A DNA stretch of 64,000 bases from Paraspadella gotoi (GCA_051294375.1 CM119269.1:22965812-23029811); one strand, 5' to 3'; shown: positions 19,880-31,617, counted from the stretch's first letter. Notes: a model not told the origin generated them from the sequence alone. Made by a program: numbers and translations.

Positions 19880-22535
19880 AAAGTGATTGTACTAGCGCGT
19901 GTTGGGATAAGAATGACGCGTTGCAGGGTCCATAAGAGTAAAAACGCATCAATGAAGGTTGTGTGGTTGCTGAAAGGATTGGGACGTGGCGCTGTCCGTT
20001 CAAATCCACAGGGTCCGCGAGCGGTCGCCTGTTCCTGACGAGTCGTCAGGAAGGTATAGGACTCAGTTGTTTTTAATTTTCTTTACATTAAATAATTTAG
20101 ATATTCTATATTTAAATATCGTAGTTTCTTTTTGAGCCAAGATCTAAAAAGGTGGGCCGCATTCGCTGGGCAAAACAAGAATATTGATTTCTATACAGAT
20201 CGGCCTATCCCAGAAGAAAGAGAACAATTTGTTCGCCAGGATATTCCGCGGGCAAATCCCCCCAATCGACATCCTGTCTGTCCAAGTCGGCGCAAATCTC
20301 GGCAATCGGCCAGTTGAGTCCCTTGTCTGCCAAAGATGCGCCGCGAAAATAAAAAAAATATGGGCGTGGGACACAGTCGCCATTGTAGATGCCAGCCTTG
20401 AGCATCGGTGAGTGGCAATTCGGCGGAAGGCGAGATACTCTTATATCATGTTAGTTTTAATTATTTTAAAAGCTTATTAACAAATACTTTATTGCAGCAC
20501 TCGTTCCAAGCGCATGTGCGTTCCTCGAATTTATCTTTCCTGGTGATATTATTATCAGAGAGCAAAGAAGGACAGAGGTTTCTTCATAGACGAGACACCC
20601 TGCAACCGTTCGCAAAGGACAACTTACATAGTCACTTGGCGGGCGGGCATTTATTTACAACCATCTTCAGTGATGCGCCACCCTCATGCTTCGCGGACGG
20701 GTCAAGTTCCACGAAAGCCTGTATCGAAAATTTCTACTGGTTGACGTTCGGGCTGAGCACATTACGAGTGGCTAAAGGAGAATGGCGATTCTCCACTAAA
20801 AGACTTCGTTGCTCTTGCCGGTTCATGTAGATGGGCTGCCTGGTCCATTATAGACAACCTTCATATTACTATTTCGGTTCGTATTTAAGAGATCCATTAC
20901 CAGGGGATATCGTATATTTAGATTTACACAAATACAAATTTCTAACTTTAACTTCGATGTATTCTTGTGTTCTTTTGATGTTCGTTATTTTATTTTGACT
21001 TTTTTATTTTTGTGGGTTTTCGAATTTTAAATAAAAAATTTTAAAAAAAAATTAAACTTTAAAATTGAGTTAATGATTTTCAGAAATACTACGGCAGTTA
21101 TGATTATAAAATTACGCTCGAATGACTCCGAGTTCAGGTACAGGGGCGATATTCACAGATGGTGACCACGAATAGTTCCCCGTTCCAGCGATCGACTGTT
21201 TACGTGGTGCAAAGTCGAATTCTTGGACGACGAGCGAATCTTCAAATGTTGTTATTTTCGTGAATATTAAGTCGCTTTTTTTATTTTTACAATTTTAATG
21301 TTTAAGTCATTGATTGGAAATTTTTCATCGAGGTTCGGGTCCGATATTACGCGGTGTTAAGTGGACATGTTTCCCGAGAATTCTCACTTTATTCAGGCTC
21401 GTCTTCCGGAAAGACACGGACTCAAGATCGTTCTTAAGTCTGTGACCGATTCCGAGATTTTGAGCTCCCAGTCGAAGAAACCGCAGACGCACCGTTTTTA
21501 TGGGAGACGCTTTTCGTAATACAAAGAACCCACCGCGCGAAAAAGGCGCGCTTTAGTAGACGACAGGCTTTGTACGACGGTAAGGTCCAACGGCTAAGGT
21601 ATATTTATTAAAACTTTTCTGAATTTATTTCCGTGGGTAAATTTGTAATATGCATTAGGTTTCCGAATATAACCGCCATTAGGTACTGCTCCATACACGA
21701 CGCCGTTTCTCGGAATTTCGAACCCATTAGTACTATCATGGCCGCGACATCAGAAGGTTCGGGGCCGCTCACACTTTCTACTCGCTCAACCTGCGGCGTT
21801 TCTGTGTGCTCGCTAAGACAATTTTATCTAGGACAGCCGGTGACAATCGCGTACGTCAACTAATACCGTTTTTCTTTGTCGAGCGTTGAATTGGGCCGGC
21901 GTTTCGTCACAATTCGACGAAGCTTAAAGGCAATTTTCTTGCCTGGCACTAAACAAACAGCGAAAATATCTTAACAAATAGGGTCCGATTTTTTAAACAG
22001 CCAAATATCGCAAGTTATTTGATTGGGAGTATTATTCGGTCAAAAATGTTGTTTATTAGCCGCATTAATTATGCTTAATCTTACATTTGTTTTGTTTAAA
22101 AACCTCGACAGTCAAATAAACGGGACGCTTAAAAGATTATGCCGACTTACTCGACTAAAAATGATATAAAATATATTTGCCTTCTTTTTGTAAATTTTAA
22201 TTGTAATGTCAGACCTCAACCTCGAAGCATGTACTATGTACCACGCGTTTCGATCCTTCGTATCGTCGCAGTAGCCAAACCGTGATCTCACCCCGTGAGA
22301 ATTGGGATAAAAAATCTTACCGGAGGTGTACAACGAATCGAACTCACGGTTGGTGCCATTTTATAAAACGAACCAATGGGGAGCGAGAAATGAAGAAGGC
22401 TCCAGTGTTGTTGAACGATATTGAGATGGCCCTCCCGATTCCAGAACTTCAGTTTTATAAATACGAACTTTTTAATGATAATACTATTATTTAATTAGTT
22501 TAGATTTTTGCTGGGTGTATTATACCCAAAGTTAA
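19880..22535. other. Unidentified block, no recognisable genes
   Basis: About 2.7 kb of mixed composition lying between two versions of segment C. Frames such as 20,408-20,830 (+, 140 codons) and 20,132-20,317 (+) have normal amino-acid diversity but no motif I can name, and frames overlap on both strands at 20,144-20,418. Small indels may be hiding coding sequence. Confidence 0.4.
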
Positions 22536-22539
22536 TAAT

Positions 22540-23010
22540 AGAAGAAACTTTTAAATAATTAAATTATTAGTAGTTATATTGTTCAAACGGTCGTTTGTCA
22601 AACTCGCCTTCTGATTGGTTGAGATTCAACCGACCAAAAACTTCGCTTTCTTGTGTTTCAGTTTTTTATAAAGCCCCCCCACCGATCAGGTTCGATCGGT
22701 TGGTACGGACTCGGTAAATTTTTTCTGAGGATCGCCCGTTACAAACGTTAATTGTAGTAAGATTTGTCTGATATACATATTTTTATAATAGAAACTTAAA
22801 TAATAATAAAAATTATTGGTATTTATTGTTTCAGAACGGCCGTTATTTGTCCCAAACTCGGCTTCTGATTGGTTTTAGAAAGTCAAGCCGAGACAAATAC
22901 CTGTCGCGTTTCATTGGGTCCATTTTAGGCCAGTCCACCGATCAGGAGTCGATCGCTTGACTACGACCTCGGTAGATCTTTTTCTGAGATCGCCCGTTAG
23001 AAGCTGAATT
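22540..23010 (+). repeat. Two tandem copies of a 254-bp unit with promoter-like motifs
   Basis: Both copies share cttctgattggtt (22,609 and 22,863), accgatcagg, gactcggta or gacctcggta, and ttttttctgaggatcgcccg. Copy 1 has an inverted CCAAT box (gattgg, 22,613) and tataaa at 22,667, about 50 bp apart, as in many pol II promoters. Copy 2 keeps gattgg but has attttaggc where the TATA would be. The transcript, if any, is not identifiable: the downstream frame 23,088-23,345 is AT-rich and unrecognised. Confidence 0.5.
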
Positions 23011-23339
23011 CTGCGAATGAACACAAAAGTGCAAGTGTAATTCGACAAGCGAACCTGTAGACGAATAGAGAAGGGATATCTGGCTTAATGGAAAAAATAT
23101 ATGGCCCAAAAAAATTAAATTTTCTCAGGAACGATTTCAAATTCTATACGAAGCAAAAAAAATATATTTATAAATTAGAAGGAGATCTGTGGTCTAGAAG
23201 AAACAATAAGTCTCAAGTTTTTCAAAATTTTCCCAGGCGGAAAACTTATGTTACTTTTCTTTGTGTATTTTGGCTTCCGGCCAAAAGAGAGAGAGAGAGA
23301 TGGAGAGAGAGGAGTGAAGTGAAAAGAATCTCTTTTTTC

Positions 23340-23960
23340 TACTAATTTTTTTCTGGAACCGGAAGTGAAAAGAGCGAAGTTTAGACGGCGAAAATGTTGT
23401 ACAACTCAGGTCTGGAGAATTTCAAATTTCACAGTCAGACCACTACAGGAACTAAAGGAATAACATTATAACTAACTACTTCCTACAAATTCTTTCTCTG
23501 GGAAACCGAGAGGACGAAAGAGTCGACAAGGTTTTAGCCGGACTAATTTGACAAACTCGAGCAAGGAGAATGTTCGAAATCTTCTCACATCACACATCAT
23601 AAAGAATCTTCGAAGGAAGAATAACATTATAACTAACCTAACTACTCTCCGATCTAAATTTTTTTCTGGAACCGGACTGAGTGAAGGGGGCGAAGGTAGA
23701 ACCGGAAAATTTCCGAACCAATAAGGTCAAGGTAGAATTCGACACATTCTCACAGAGTCAGACCACATAAAGGAATTAAAGGATTAACAGTCATGAACTA
23801 CACTACTTCCACAACAATTTTTTCCTGTGAACCCGGAGTCGCGGCTACTGGCAACTTCTGCCGGAAACATTTTCAACATCTGGTCAAGAAAGGAGAATTT
23901 CGAAACCATCTCCACGGCACCACCCCACTTAACCCCTTAACCCAGCCTTCACGCGGACAC
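23340..23960. repeat. About 155-bp tandem repeat, four copies
   Basis: Landmark ttttttctggaaccgg or a variant occurs at about 23,348, 23,489, 23,660 and 23,818. Each is followed by gcgaaggt-like sequence, gagaatttc(a/g)aa and aggaataacattataacta. Strong indel divergence between copies. Stretch 23,961-24,280 has no recognisable feature. Confidence 0.65.
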
Positions 23961-24282
23961 CCACCATGGTCTACTATTACCAACGCTCCAGCCGCACTAA
24001 TACACTACTACATATTTCACTGGTCAGATTTCTGCAGTCTAAAAAAGTTATGTTGATTAGTCCTGCCCTTATATCGACTACTGAGCCGGCCGCGAAAAAC
24101 CGGGGCTTTCCGCCGAAACCAAGATGTACGGTTCCCATAGGCGTCTAGACACGGAACGGTGCGGCAGGCGTCTGCAGCAGCGGCGAGGATCACGAATTTT
24201 GACTGTTGCATGAAACGGCAGCAGCAGAGTCAGCGGGCTTTTTCTTCGCTCCCTCTCTTCACGTTGCTAAAGGGGATAGCTT

Positions 24283-24765
24283 GTATTAGCGTTTTATGAT
24301 GTTGACTCGACGACACTATGTGACTACTTTGTAGGAAATGTGAAGTCAATGAGACGACCGACGAACGACGACGACGGACGACGACGACGACGACGGACGA
24401 ACGGACTGCACGACGCCGAGACCTTATTTTAGAATCTTTGTCCTTGGTTCCGATCTATTTTTTTGACCAAATCTTTTGTATTATAATACTTTACTGCCAC
24501 TTATATTTCACATAATATCATCATCCTATCTACTTTAAGACAGTATATTTACCCATTTTATTTTAGAACTGTATGATATACCTATTTTTGCTTGAAATCA
24601 ACTGCAATAAAGAAAAAATTCAAAAAGACCAGAAAATAAAACTTGTAAGATAACTTGCTTGACACACCCGAGAAAGATTAAAAACAAAGCACAGAGACGA
24701 TGAGGCAGAAATAAAGATGACTGGAGAGAGACGAGAGAGACACGAGAGATGAGACGAGGAGCGAG
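24283..24765. repeat. Duplicated segment C, copy 2 (indel-rich)
   Basis: Same order as 19,460-19,830: ttttatgatgttgactcgac, gtaggaaatgtgaagtcaat, a broken (gac)n array (24,355-24,415, with cgaccgacgaacgac errors), then gtattataatac and aatcaactgcaataaag. Inserted bases every 10-20 bp resemble uncorrected long-read errors. Confidence 0.8.
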
Positions 24766-24768
24766 GCA

Positions 24769-25078
24769 GTGAGAGAGAGAGAGAGAGAGAAGTCAGTAAA
24801 ATTACAATCTATTTTTACATTCACAGATGCATTGACGTGGGATAAATATTTTGATAAGACTCAAATACTCTCTCTCTCTCTCTCATCATCTCTCCTCTCT
24901 CTCTCTCTCTCTACTTCTCTGTCATTTTCTCGCCTTAATTCATGTGTTGTCCATTTCTGGTTCCTGCTTTCTCTCTCCTCATCCTTTGACCCTTGGCTTC
25001 CGCCCTCTCTCCACATCTCTCCTCTCTCTCTTCTCTCTCATCTCTCTCTCTCGNNNNNNNNNNNNNNNNNNNNNNNNN

Positions 25079-25113
<35 letters not shown>

Positions 25114-25120
25114 TCCCTTC
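24769..25120. repeat. GA then TC arrays with a 25-N gap
   Basis: (ga)n at 24,769-24,790, then TC-rich sequence from 24,868, with N 25,054-25,078 inside it. A long frame across this and the next tract is Ser-Leu-Phe rich and repeat-derived. Confidence 0.8.
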
Positions 25121-25159
25121 ACACATCTATCCACGATTTTTTTCCTATTTCCTTTCTCC

Positions 25160-25725
25160 TCATTTTCCTCCGGTTTCTCTTCTCTTCTCTTTTCTTTTCT
25201 CTTCTCTTTTCTTTTCTTTTATCTTTATTTTCTCTTTTCTTTTCTTTTATCTTTATTTTCTCTTTACTTTTCTTTTCTTTTATCTTTATTTTCTCTTTTC
25301 TTTTCTTTTATCTTTCTTTTTTTTCTCACTTGTCTATTCTTTTCTTTTTCTTTCTTCTCTTTCTCCTTCTCTCTCATTTTTTTTATCTTTTTTCCTTCTC
25401 TTTCTCATCAATTATTCTTTTCTTTTTTTTCTACCTCTTCTTTCCTCCTCTTTCCTCTTTCTTTTTTTTTCCTTTTCTCTCTTCTTTTCTTCTCTTTCCT
25501 CTCTTCTTTTCTTTTCTTTCCTCACTCCTCCCTGCGCCCTCTTTTTCCTCTGACCCTAAGTGAATTTCGTCTTCTTGTGGATACAATGAGACTGAAAACC
25601 AATTTCCGCCTCTTCTCTTCTTTTTCTTTTCTTTTCTTTTCTTTTCTTTTCTTTTCTTTTCTTTTCTTTTCTTTTCTTTTCTTTTCTTTTCTTTTCTTTT
25701 CTTTTCTTTTCTCCACTTTGCCTTC
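25160..25725. repeat. (TTTTC)n pentanucleotide-rich tract
   Basis: Degenerate cttttcttttctcttttc units lead into about 20 consecutive cttttc units at 25,617-25,710. Three overlapping + strand frames and two minus-strand frames are open across it, which is a composition effect. Positions 25,726-25,915 are unique AT-rich sequence. Confidence 0.9.
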
Positions 25726-25919
25726 CTCTTTTTTCCCTCTATTTTCAACTCATTTCTTCATTTTATGCGATTTTAATTCCTTTTAATTCGACGCAAATGG
25801 ATTTTTTCCCTTTTTTTTCCTTTTTAGTTTCGCCCAATTATTTTTCCATTAAATTCTTTTCTCTCTTTCCGTCTCTTTAAAGTTAATGTATGCATACTTA
25901 TATTTTTATTTATTTAATA

Positions 25920-26155
25920 TTTACAATTGAAACGTTTTCTGAAATATTTTATCACTTTATTGATAGGGAAGCCAGGTTCTCTGGGTGTGAATAACCGAGA
26001 CTGTGAGAGAGTCTTAATTGAAAGCTTGCAGGGACCTGCTATGTCATTATCTTGTAAGTGATGGAGGCCTTAAACCACCAATGCCTGTCCAAAGTCAGGG
26101 GCAAGATAGCTTATTTATTAAATGAAGAGATAATTTTACATTGTTGTACCAATTT
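25920..26155 (+). repeat. Dispersed repeat family B, copy 3
   Basis: The longest copy: acaattgaaacgttttc, gatagggaagcc, gagagagtcttaattgaaag, acctgctatgtcattatctt, tgcctgtccaaagtcagggg, aagatagcttatttattaaa and acattgttgtaccaatttt. Forms an inverted pair with the copy at 26,255. Confidence 0.75.
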
Positions 26156-26254
26156 TATTGATATTTTATACACGCATAAAGAAATTAAATCTTATGTTTC
26201 ATACAAACAATTTTCCAATTAAATAAGATATTTTATCAATGGACTTAAGAAATT

Positions 26255-26440
26255 ATGCATTCATTCAATGTTTAAGCTTCTCGCAGTTTTGGGACTGGCT
26301 ATGATGGTTTGAGCCTTCCATCACTATTACAAGACAATGACATAGCAGGTCGCTGCAAGATTTATATCAAGACTCAACCACACTAGCTATTGGCTTCCCT
26401 ATCAATGAAGCGGTCAAATATTTATAAGAACTGTATTAAT
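26255..26440 (-). repeat. Dispersed repeat family B, copy 4 (inverted)
   Basis: In reverse complement it reads gatagggaagcc, gagtcttgatataaatcttg, gacctgctatgtcattgtct, aagtgatggaaggc-like sequence and ttgaatgaatg, aligning along copy 3. The two copies are about 100 bp apart in opposite orientation and could form a long hairpin. Confidence 0.7.
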
Positions 26441-26521
26441 ATAATCATATTACACTCACTCCAAAGGTCAATTTTGTAAATTTGAGAAACGCTTCCGAGA
26501 ATTAAGTTCCTACAATGAGAA

Positions 26522-26560
26522 TGACGACTACGACGACGACGACGATAACGACGACGACAA
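26522..26560. repeat. (GAC)n array
   Basis: gactacgacgacgacgacga-type units immediately after repeat family B, the same juxtaposition as at 17,950. Confidence 0.85.
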
Positions 26561-26631
26561 AAATTCAAAATCGATTTTTGAAAGAAAGGAAGTAGAGAGA
26601 ACGAGAACGAGGGAAAGAGTGAATGAGGTCT

Positions 26632-27035
26632 CGGTATCGGTACGTCGGTCGGTGCGTCGTCGGTCGGTCGGTCGTCGGATCGTCCGGATCGTGGCGATCG
26701 TCGGCGATCGGTCGGTCGGTTCGGCTCGTCGGTCGGTCGGTTCGGTCGGTCGCATCGTCGGCTCGGTCGGTAATTCTGATCGGTCGTGTGCGGTCGGTCC
26801 GGTCACGGTCGGGTCGTCGCGTCGGTCGGTCGGTCCACGGTCGGCTCTGGTCGTCGGTCGGTCGTCAGGTCGGTCGTCGGTCGTTCGGTCGGTCGGTCGG
26901 TCGTCGTCGGGTCGGGTCGCGTCGGTCGAGTCGTTGTCGGGTTCGGCTCGGATTCGTGTCTTTTGTCTCGTGTCGTCGGTGCGCGCGGCTCGGTCGTCGT
27001 CGGTCGGTCATTTCGGCGTCGGTCCCTCTCCATTG
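26632..27035. repeat. Degenerate (GGTC)n field, 400 bp
   Basis: ggtcggtcggtc units with cgtc, gatc and gttc variants. Frames are open on both strands with Arg-Ser-Val-Gly runs (+) or Thr-Asp-Arg-Pro runs (-), which is what a CpG-rich tetranucleotide without stop codons gives. A second field of the same type lies at 62,493-62,790. Confidence 0.9.
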
Positions 27036-27235
27036 GCCGTGAGGGAAAGGGAGAGAGCGGGTAAGACAAATGGTCGGTCAGTCAGTCTAATCGAAAACAA
27101 GATGATTCGTTTTTGGACGCCGAGGTCGTTTAGGAAAATAAATCTTTTGTTCCCACGATTCCATCGTTTTGTTTTGAAATGAATTTTTGATGAAATCCAT
27201 TTATAAAATCTGAGAGGTGAGATCGCCGGGTATGA

Positions 27236-27400
27236 ACTACGACGACGAGCGACGACGACGACGACGACGACGAGACGACGACGACGACGACGAAGCCACC
27301 GGCAGTTTCTTTCCTTTTTCTTAAAAATTGTACTAAATTTAAATTGTTGATTAATGAATCAACTAGAAAAGCAAAGTAGAAATTAGGTTTGGGTGGAAAG

Positions 27401-27436
<36 letters not shown>

Positions 27437-27645
27437 AGAGAGAAGAGAGAGATGGAGAGGAGAGAGAGAGAGAGAGAGAGAGAGTGAGATGCGTTTTCAA
27501 AAAATCACAACATTTCTAAATCACTAAAAGTCTCTCACGCGTTTGGAACAATTTTTCTTCGTAAGGTGAAAAAACGTCGAGGAAAGGAAAAAGTTAAATT
27601 ATCTATTGAAAAGAGACAGAGAGAGAGAGAGAGAGAGAGATAGAA
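27236..27645. repeat. (GAC)n array followed by GA arrays
   Basis: (gac)n at 27,238-27,292; (ga)n at 27,402-27,485 with gcga and aagaga variants; (ga)n at 27,615-27,642. Spacers are unique AT-rich sequence. Confidence 0.8.
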
Positions 27646-27744
27646 AAATCATTAAGGTCTTCCACATTTGTCTTTCCCTTTAACTTTACCCACATTTCAA
27701 CCACAAAATTTCGCCCCGATGAATCACAATCAGTTCTACCCTTG

Positions 27745-27895
27745 CTGCTCGTGACCACATTCACTTTTACCCACACTTCTCCTCACAATTTTCCCCACAC
27801 TACTACCCACACTTATCCTCACACTTCTATCCATACTACTCCCCACACTTCTACCCCACACTGCTACCCACATTTCTCTCAACCACACTCCTCTT
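27745..27895. repeat. Degenerate ccacacttctac minisatellite
   Basis: About nine imperfect units of 12-18 bp built on acccacacttctac or acccacactactcc. Confidence 0.65.
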
Positions 27896-27939
27896 TAATT
27901 TTCCTAAGTCGATGAAACTGTCCCGGATTTGGTGAAGCA

Positions 27940-28890
27940 AAAAGATTTTCTTGGAAAGAGAAGCGAAAAGCAGGAATAAAGCGGATATGAGAGAGGCAGG
28001 CGACACAAGGGAGCAGAGGCGGAAGACCGACGAGGCGAGGCGAAGAAGGTGAGAGAGGGGACAGCAGAGAGGGGAGGAACACAGGGAGAGGAGGCGAAGA
28101 GCGAGAGGGAGGCAAAAGGGAGCAGAGGGGAAGCAGGAGCAGAGCGAGGACAAGTGCGAGAGAGGGACAGAGAGTAGTGAGCGAAAATGAGCATGCAGCA
28201 GCGCGAGAGCAGAGCAGAGTGAAAAGCCGAGAGAGCCAGGGGAAGAGCAGAGGCGAGTGACAAGAGGCAGAGAGGTGTAAGCAAGCAGTGGGGAGGAAAA
28301 GCGAGAGAGCGCCGGAAGGCAGAGAGGATGGAAAAGGGAGAGAGGGCGAAGATGCACGAGGAGGCAAATAGGCGCAGGCACAGTGGAAGCAGTCCCTGCG
28401 AGAGAGGGTCAAGCACGAGAGCGCGCAGGAACAGGGAGCCGCAGGGACAGAGAGAGAGAACAAGGCGAGAGGAGGCGGACAGAAGGAGGGAGGGAAAAGG
28501 GAAACGCAGGAAAGATTGATAGCATCGAGAAAACAGCGTGAGCAGAGGGGAAGAAGAGAGCAGCAGCGAAAGGGAGGAGCAGCGGGAAGCAGCGAGAGGA
28601 GGAGGCGTAACAAAAAGGGAGCATAGGGCGCACAACGACGTAGCAGGAGGACACAAGGGAGAGAGGCCGGAAGAGAGAGGAAGGCAAAAGGTAGAGAGAG
28701 GACGAGCGAGAGGAAAAGGTCGCAGAGAGGGAAGAGAGAGGCAGGAAGGAAGTGGGAGCGAGGGGCAAGAGCCAGAGGGCATGGAAAATGCGAGAGCAGG
28801 GCCGAAGACGCAGAGGCATGAACAAACAGCGGAGAGATAGGAACGAGAGACGGGAGGAGAAGCAAGCGGTGAGCAAGAGAGGGAGGAAGG
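27940..28890. other. Strand-asymmetric T-poor tract, about 950 bp
   Basis: By hand count only about 36 of 900 bases (27,961-28,860) on the + strand are T (4%); G and A dominate with some C. All stop codons need T on one strand or A on the other, so several long frames (371, 328 and 176 codons on minus; 100 on plus) overlap here. Their Leu/Ser/Pro/Cys or Arg/Glu/Gly content follows from composition. No domain recognised. Unlike the GA arrays it has no short period. Confidence 0.75.
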
Positions 28891-29597
28891 AGGAAACTGT
28901 ATTATAAAGAAACCAACTTCGCTTTCTTTTTTTTTATGATCAACGAAAAAAGAAAAAAAATCTGGGAAACTTGGAATGAATTTCGTTGTTGTTGTTGTCA
29001 TTGATTTGACTTTGGTCACATTTTTTTTTTGGAGAAATGAAAGAAGAAAAGTTTGATACGAATATTAATTAAATTTTTAAGAATAAATGATTCGAATTTG
29101 AGACTAAATAACCGGAAACCGATTTGACTTTCGCAAGGAAATTAGAATAATCTGACTTTTACGTAGATGCATTGGCATTGACAATTTTACAAGCGCCGGT
29201 AAAAAAACGCTGTCATTTGCCAACCAGTGGTTATTTAATTTATTTTAAATATTAGTTGAGTAAAATATATTAAAATCATTTATGTGATCAAATTTCATAT
29301 TGATCAGTTAAGACATGCCTTGACAATGAGTGGAGAAAGTTGGCTTTTAAAATCGGGTTTCATTTTCCAACTCACTGTTTTTAAATTCTTTTTTTTTTCA
29401 ACTTTTAGAACTTTTTTAAACAAAGCATTTATTAAGATATTAACAATATTAATATCTCCAGAAATCCCTTAAAAATATGAAGAGAATGATATACTTACGA
29501 AAGCTCTAACATAAAAATTAAGCTGCCCAGCCTTGGTTCAATTAAGAGAGTCAAAAGTGAATTATTTAAAATAATAAATCTTTTTTTTAAATATATG
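28891..29597. other. AT-rich non-coding stretch
   Basis: Unique AT-rich sequence with a short gttgttgttgtc run at 28,985. No gene, RNA or transposon signature. Confidence 0.5.
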
Positions 29598-29602
29598 ACC
29601 CG

Positions 29603-30124
29603 TGTTACGCCGGTCATGACGAGACACGACGAGTTAATATCTGGCTGCTGCCTCGCCCGTTTCCCGCGAAGAAATTGATCGAATGTGAAGAAGATATCGT
29701 GATTATTTTTAACGTTTGAAACGTCGCGAGAGAATCAGTGCCTATCGAAAACCCGCGGACATTAAACGCTTTTAACTCACAGCGTTGGTAGTTTAATTTA
29801 AAGTCATTTTAATCTCGTTTTTTAAATTCATTTTTAATCTCACGTTTTTTAATCTATTTTTCGTCGAAATTAAACTCATTAATTTCAATCACCGTTTTTT
29901 TATAAATTCAAACTTTTATCTCCGTTTTTCGTCGCCAATTTGTTGATAAATAAACTTACCAACCAGTTCCAAATAATAAACTTACCAACCAGTTCCAAAT
30001 AATAAACTTACCAACCAGTTCCAAATAATAAACTTACCAACCAGTTCCAAATTCTTAGCGTCCTTTAATGAAACCAAATGTCAGTCAACGAAAAAAGTAC
30101 AGCAAATCGAGAGAGGCACGAACA
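29603..30124 (+). mobile_element. Solo LTR of a retrotransposon, copy 1 (522 bp)
   Basis: Begins tgttacgccggtcatgac and ends gagaggcacgaaca, so it has the canonical TG...CA termini (TGTT/AACA inverted). It is flanked by the exact 5-bp target-site duplication acccg at 29,598-29,602 and 30,125-30,129. The same sequence recurs at 36,520-36,922 with its own different duplication. No internal region, primer-binding site or coding domain follows, so each is a solo LTR left by recombination. A 5-bp duplication fits Gypsy, BEL or Copia groups; the TGTTACG start suggests Gypsy, an inference. This copy contains four 26-bp tandem units (29,955-30,050), against about one in the other copy. Confidence 0.85.
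29950..30053. repeat. 26-bp tandem repeat inside the LTR, four copies
   Basis: Unit cttaccaaccagttccaaat followed by aataaa, starting at 29,955, 29,981, 30,007 and 30,033. Its expansion explains most of the length difference between the two LTR copies. Confidence 0.95.
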
Positions 30125-30129
30125 ACCCG

Positions 30130-30865
30130 TTTAAATTATTATAACATAAAATGTTATTATTTATTTAAGTATCATGAAAGAGCCTGATAAAAAAGATTTA
30201 AGATAGCCAATCACAATTTGATAAAAATCCTAAATTTACCCTCCAGCTATTGATTTTTGGAAAGATTTTTCGTTTTTGATGCGTTAGGTTTTTTTAAAAT
30301 TTATTGATGTTTATTTAATAGTATAAATGCTTTTCATTTACATGTTTTTGGTATATGTAGTTTAAAATTTCAAAAAATAAATTGCGGCTGAGAGGTCGCA
30401 CAGACGGACGGACAGACGGACGGACAGACGAACGCTTAAAGCGATAAATGTTGATTTAAAAGAGCTAACGAAAGAAATAATATTAAGAATCGCCAAACGA
30501 TAATTATTTTTAGTTAAACTCTGTGAATACAATATCAATTATAATTACAAATGTATTTTTAAAAAAGTGAAAAAATACTTATTAGAATAAAAAAAAAATT
30601 CATTTTCTCTTATTGTCTTACTTTCTTTTCTTTTTCAGCTTCAAATGGAAATATGGTAAGTTAAAATTTTTTTACATTTATCTCCAAATTGTATCGAGTC
30701 AATATATTAATTCATACTGTATTACTTGTATCTAGACATAAAAATAGTTATTGATAAAAATCCGGTGACAAAAAAATTGTAAGATATTTGACAGAAACGA
30801 TGATAACGATGACAGAAATGACATCGATTATGACAACGACGATAACTAGAAAATCCCCGGGGTCG
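30130..30865. other. AT-rich non-coding stretch
   Basis: Unique AT-rich sequence with a short (gacggacgga)n run at 30,398-30,432 and a degenerate gatgacagaaatgac run near 30,800. No gene seen. Confidence 0.5.
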
Positions 30866-30869
30866 TCTC

Positions 30870-30909
<40 letters not shown>

Positions 30910-30982
30910 TTCTTTCTCTCCTCTCTATCTTCTCTCGTCTCTCTCTCTGACTGGAATCGCCGACGTACGTGACCCCTCTTTC

Positions 30983-31031
<49 letters not shown>

Positions 31032-31218
31032 TCTCTTCTCCTTTGAATGACAAACGAACCTCGGCTAGTTTGTTGTTGTTGTTGTTGTTGTGTTATCCTT
31101 TTTTTTTCTTTTTAGTCAGCGGAGAAACTTTTGGTTATTTATTTACGTTTGAAGTTTTTGTTTCTGTTCGGGAGTTACAATCGATAGAAAGCGTCTCTCT
31201 CTTCTCTCTTCTCTCTCT

Positions 31219-31256
<38 letters not shown>

Positions 31257-31562
31257 TCTCTCTCTCTCTCTCTCTCTCTCTCACGGTGGCCAAAAACACA
31301 AAGAGTATGTTTTTTTCTTCACGTCTTTTTCATTCACAGATTTTGAATCACTCTTTTTGGTCGTCGTCGTCGTCGTCGTCGTCGTCGTCCGTCTTTTTCT
31401 CCTCGTAGTCCGTAATCATCGGTTTATTCACCTTCTGTTGTCGTTGTTTGTTCTCGTCCTCCTCTCTCTTTTCTCCTCCTTCCTTCCTCCTCTTCTTTCT
31501 CCTCCTTATTCTCTTCACATGGAATCACGTATCATCAGTTACTCGTCGATTTTCCAAATATA

Positions 31563-31617
<55 letters not shown>

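Noticed and set aside
19960-20010. tRNA gene near gtccgttcaaatccacagg
   Set aside because: A B-box-like word is present, but no A box at the right distance and no acceptor stem could be drawn.
22285-22350. Minus-strand tRNA or SINE (gagttcgattcg)
   Set aside because: The B-box-like word stands alone; the only A-box-like sequence is too close to it.
24769-25786. Long Ser/Leu/Phe-rich frames of 264 and 311 codons
   Set aside because: They translate TC and TTTTC repeats and run across N; several phases are open at once.
26619-27182. 187-codon Arg/Ser/Val/Gly-rich frame
   Set aside because: It is a translation of the (GGTC)n field; the mirror frame on the minus strand is open as well.
27879-29019. 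Overlapping 328- and 371-codon minus-strand frames
   Set aside because: They lie in the T-poor tract, overlap each other in different phases, and have Leu/Ser/Pro/Cys composition dictated by base content; no domain or start context.
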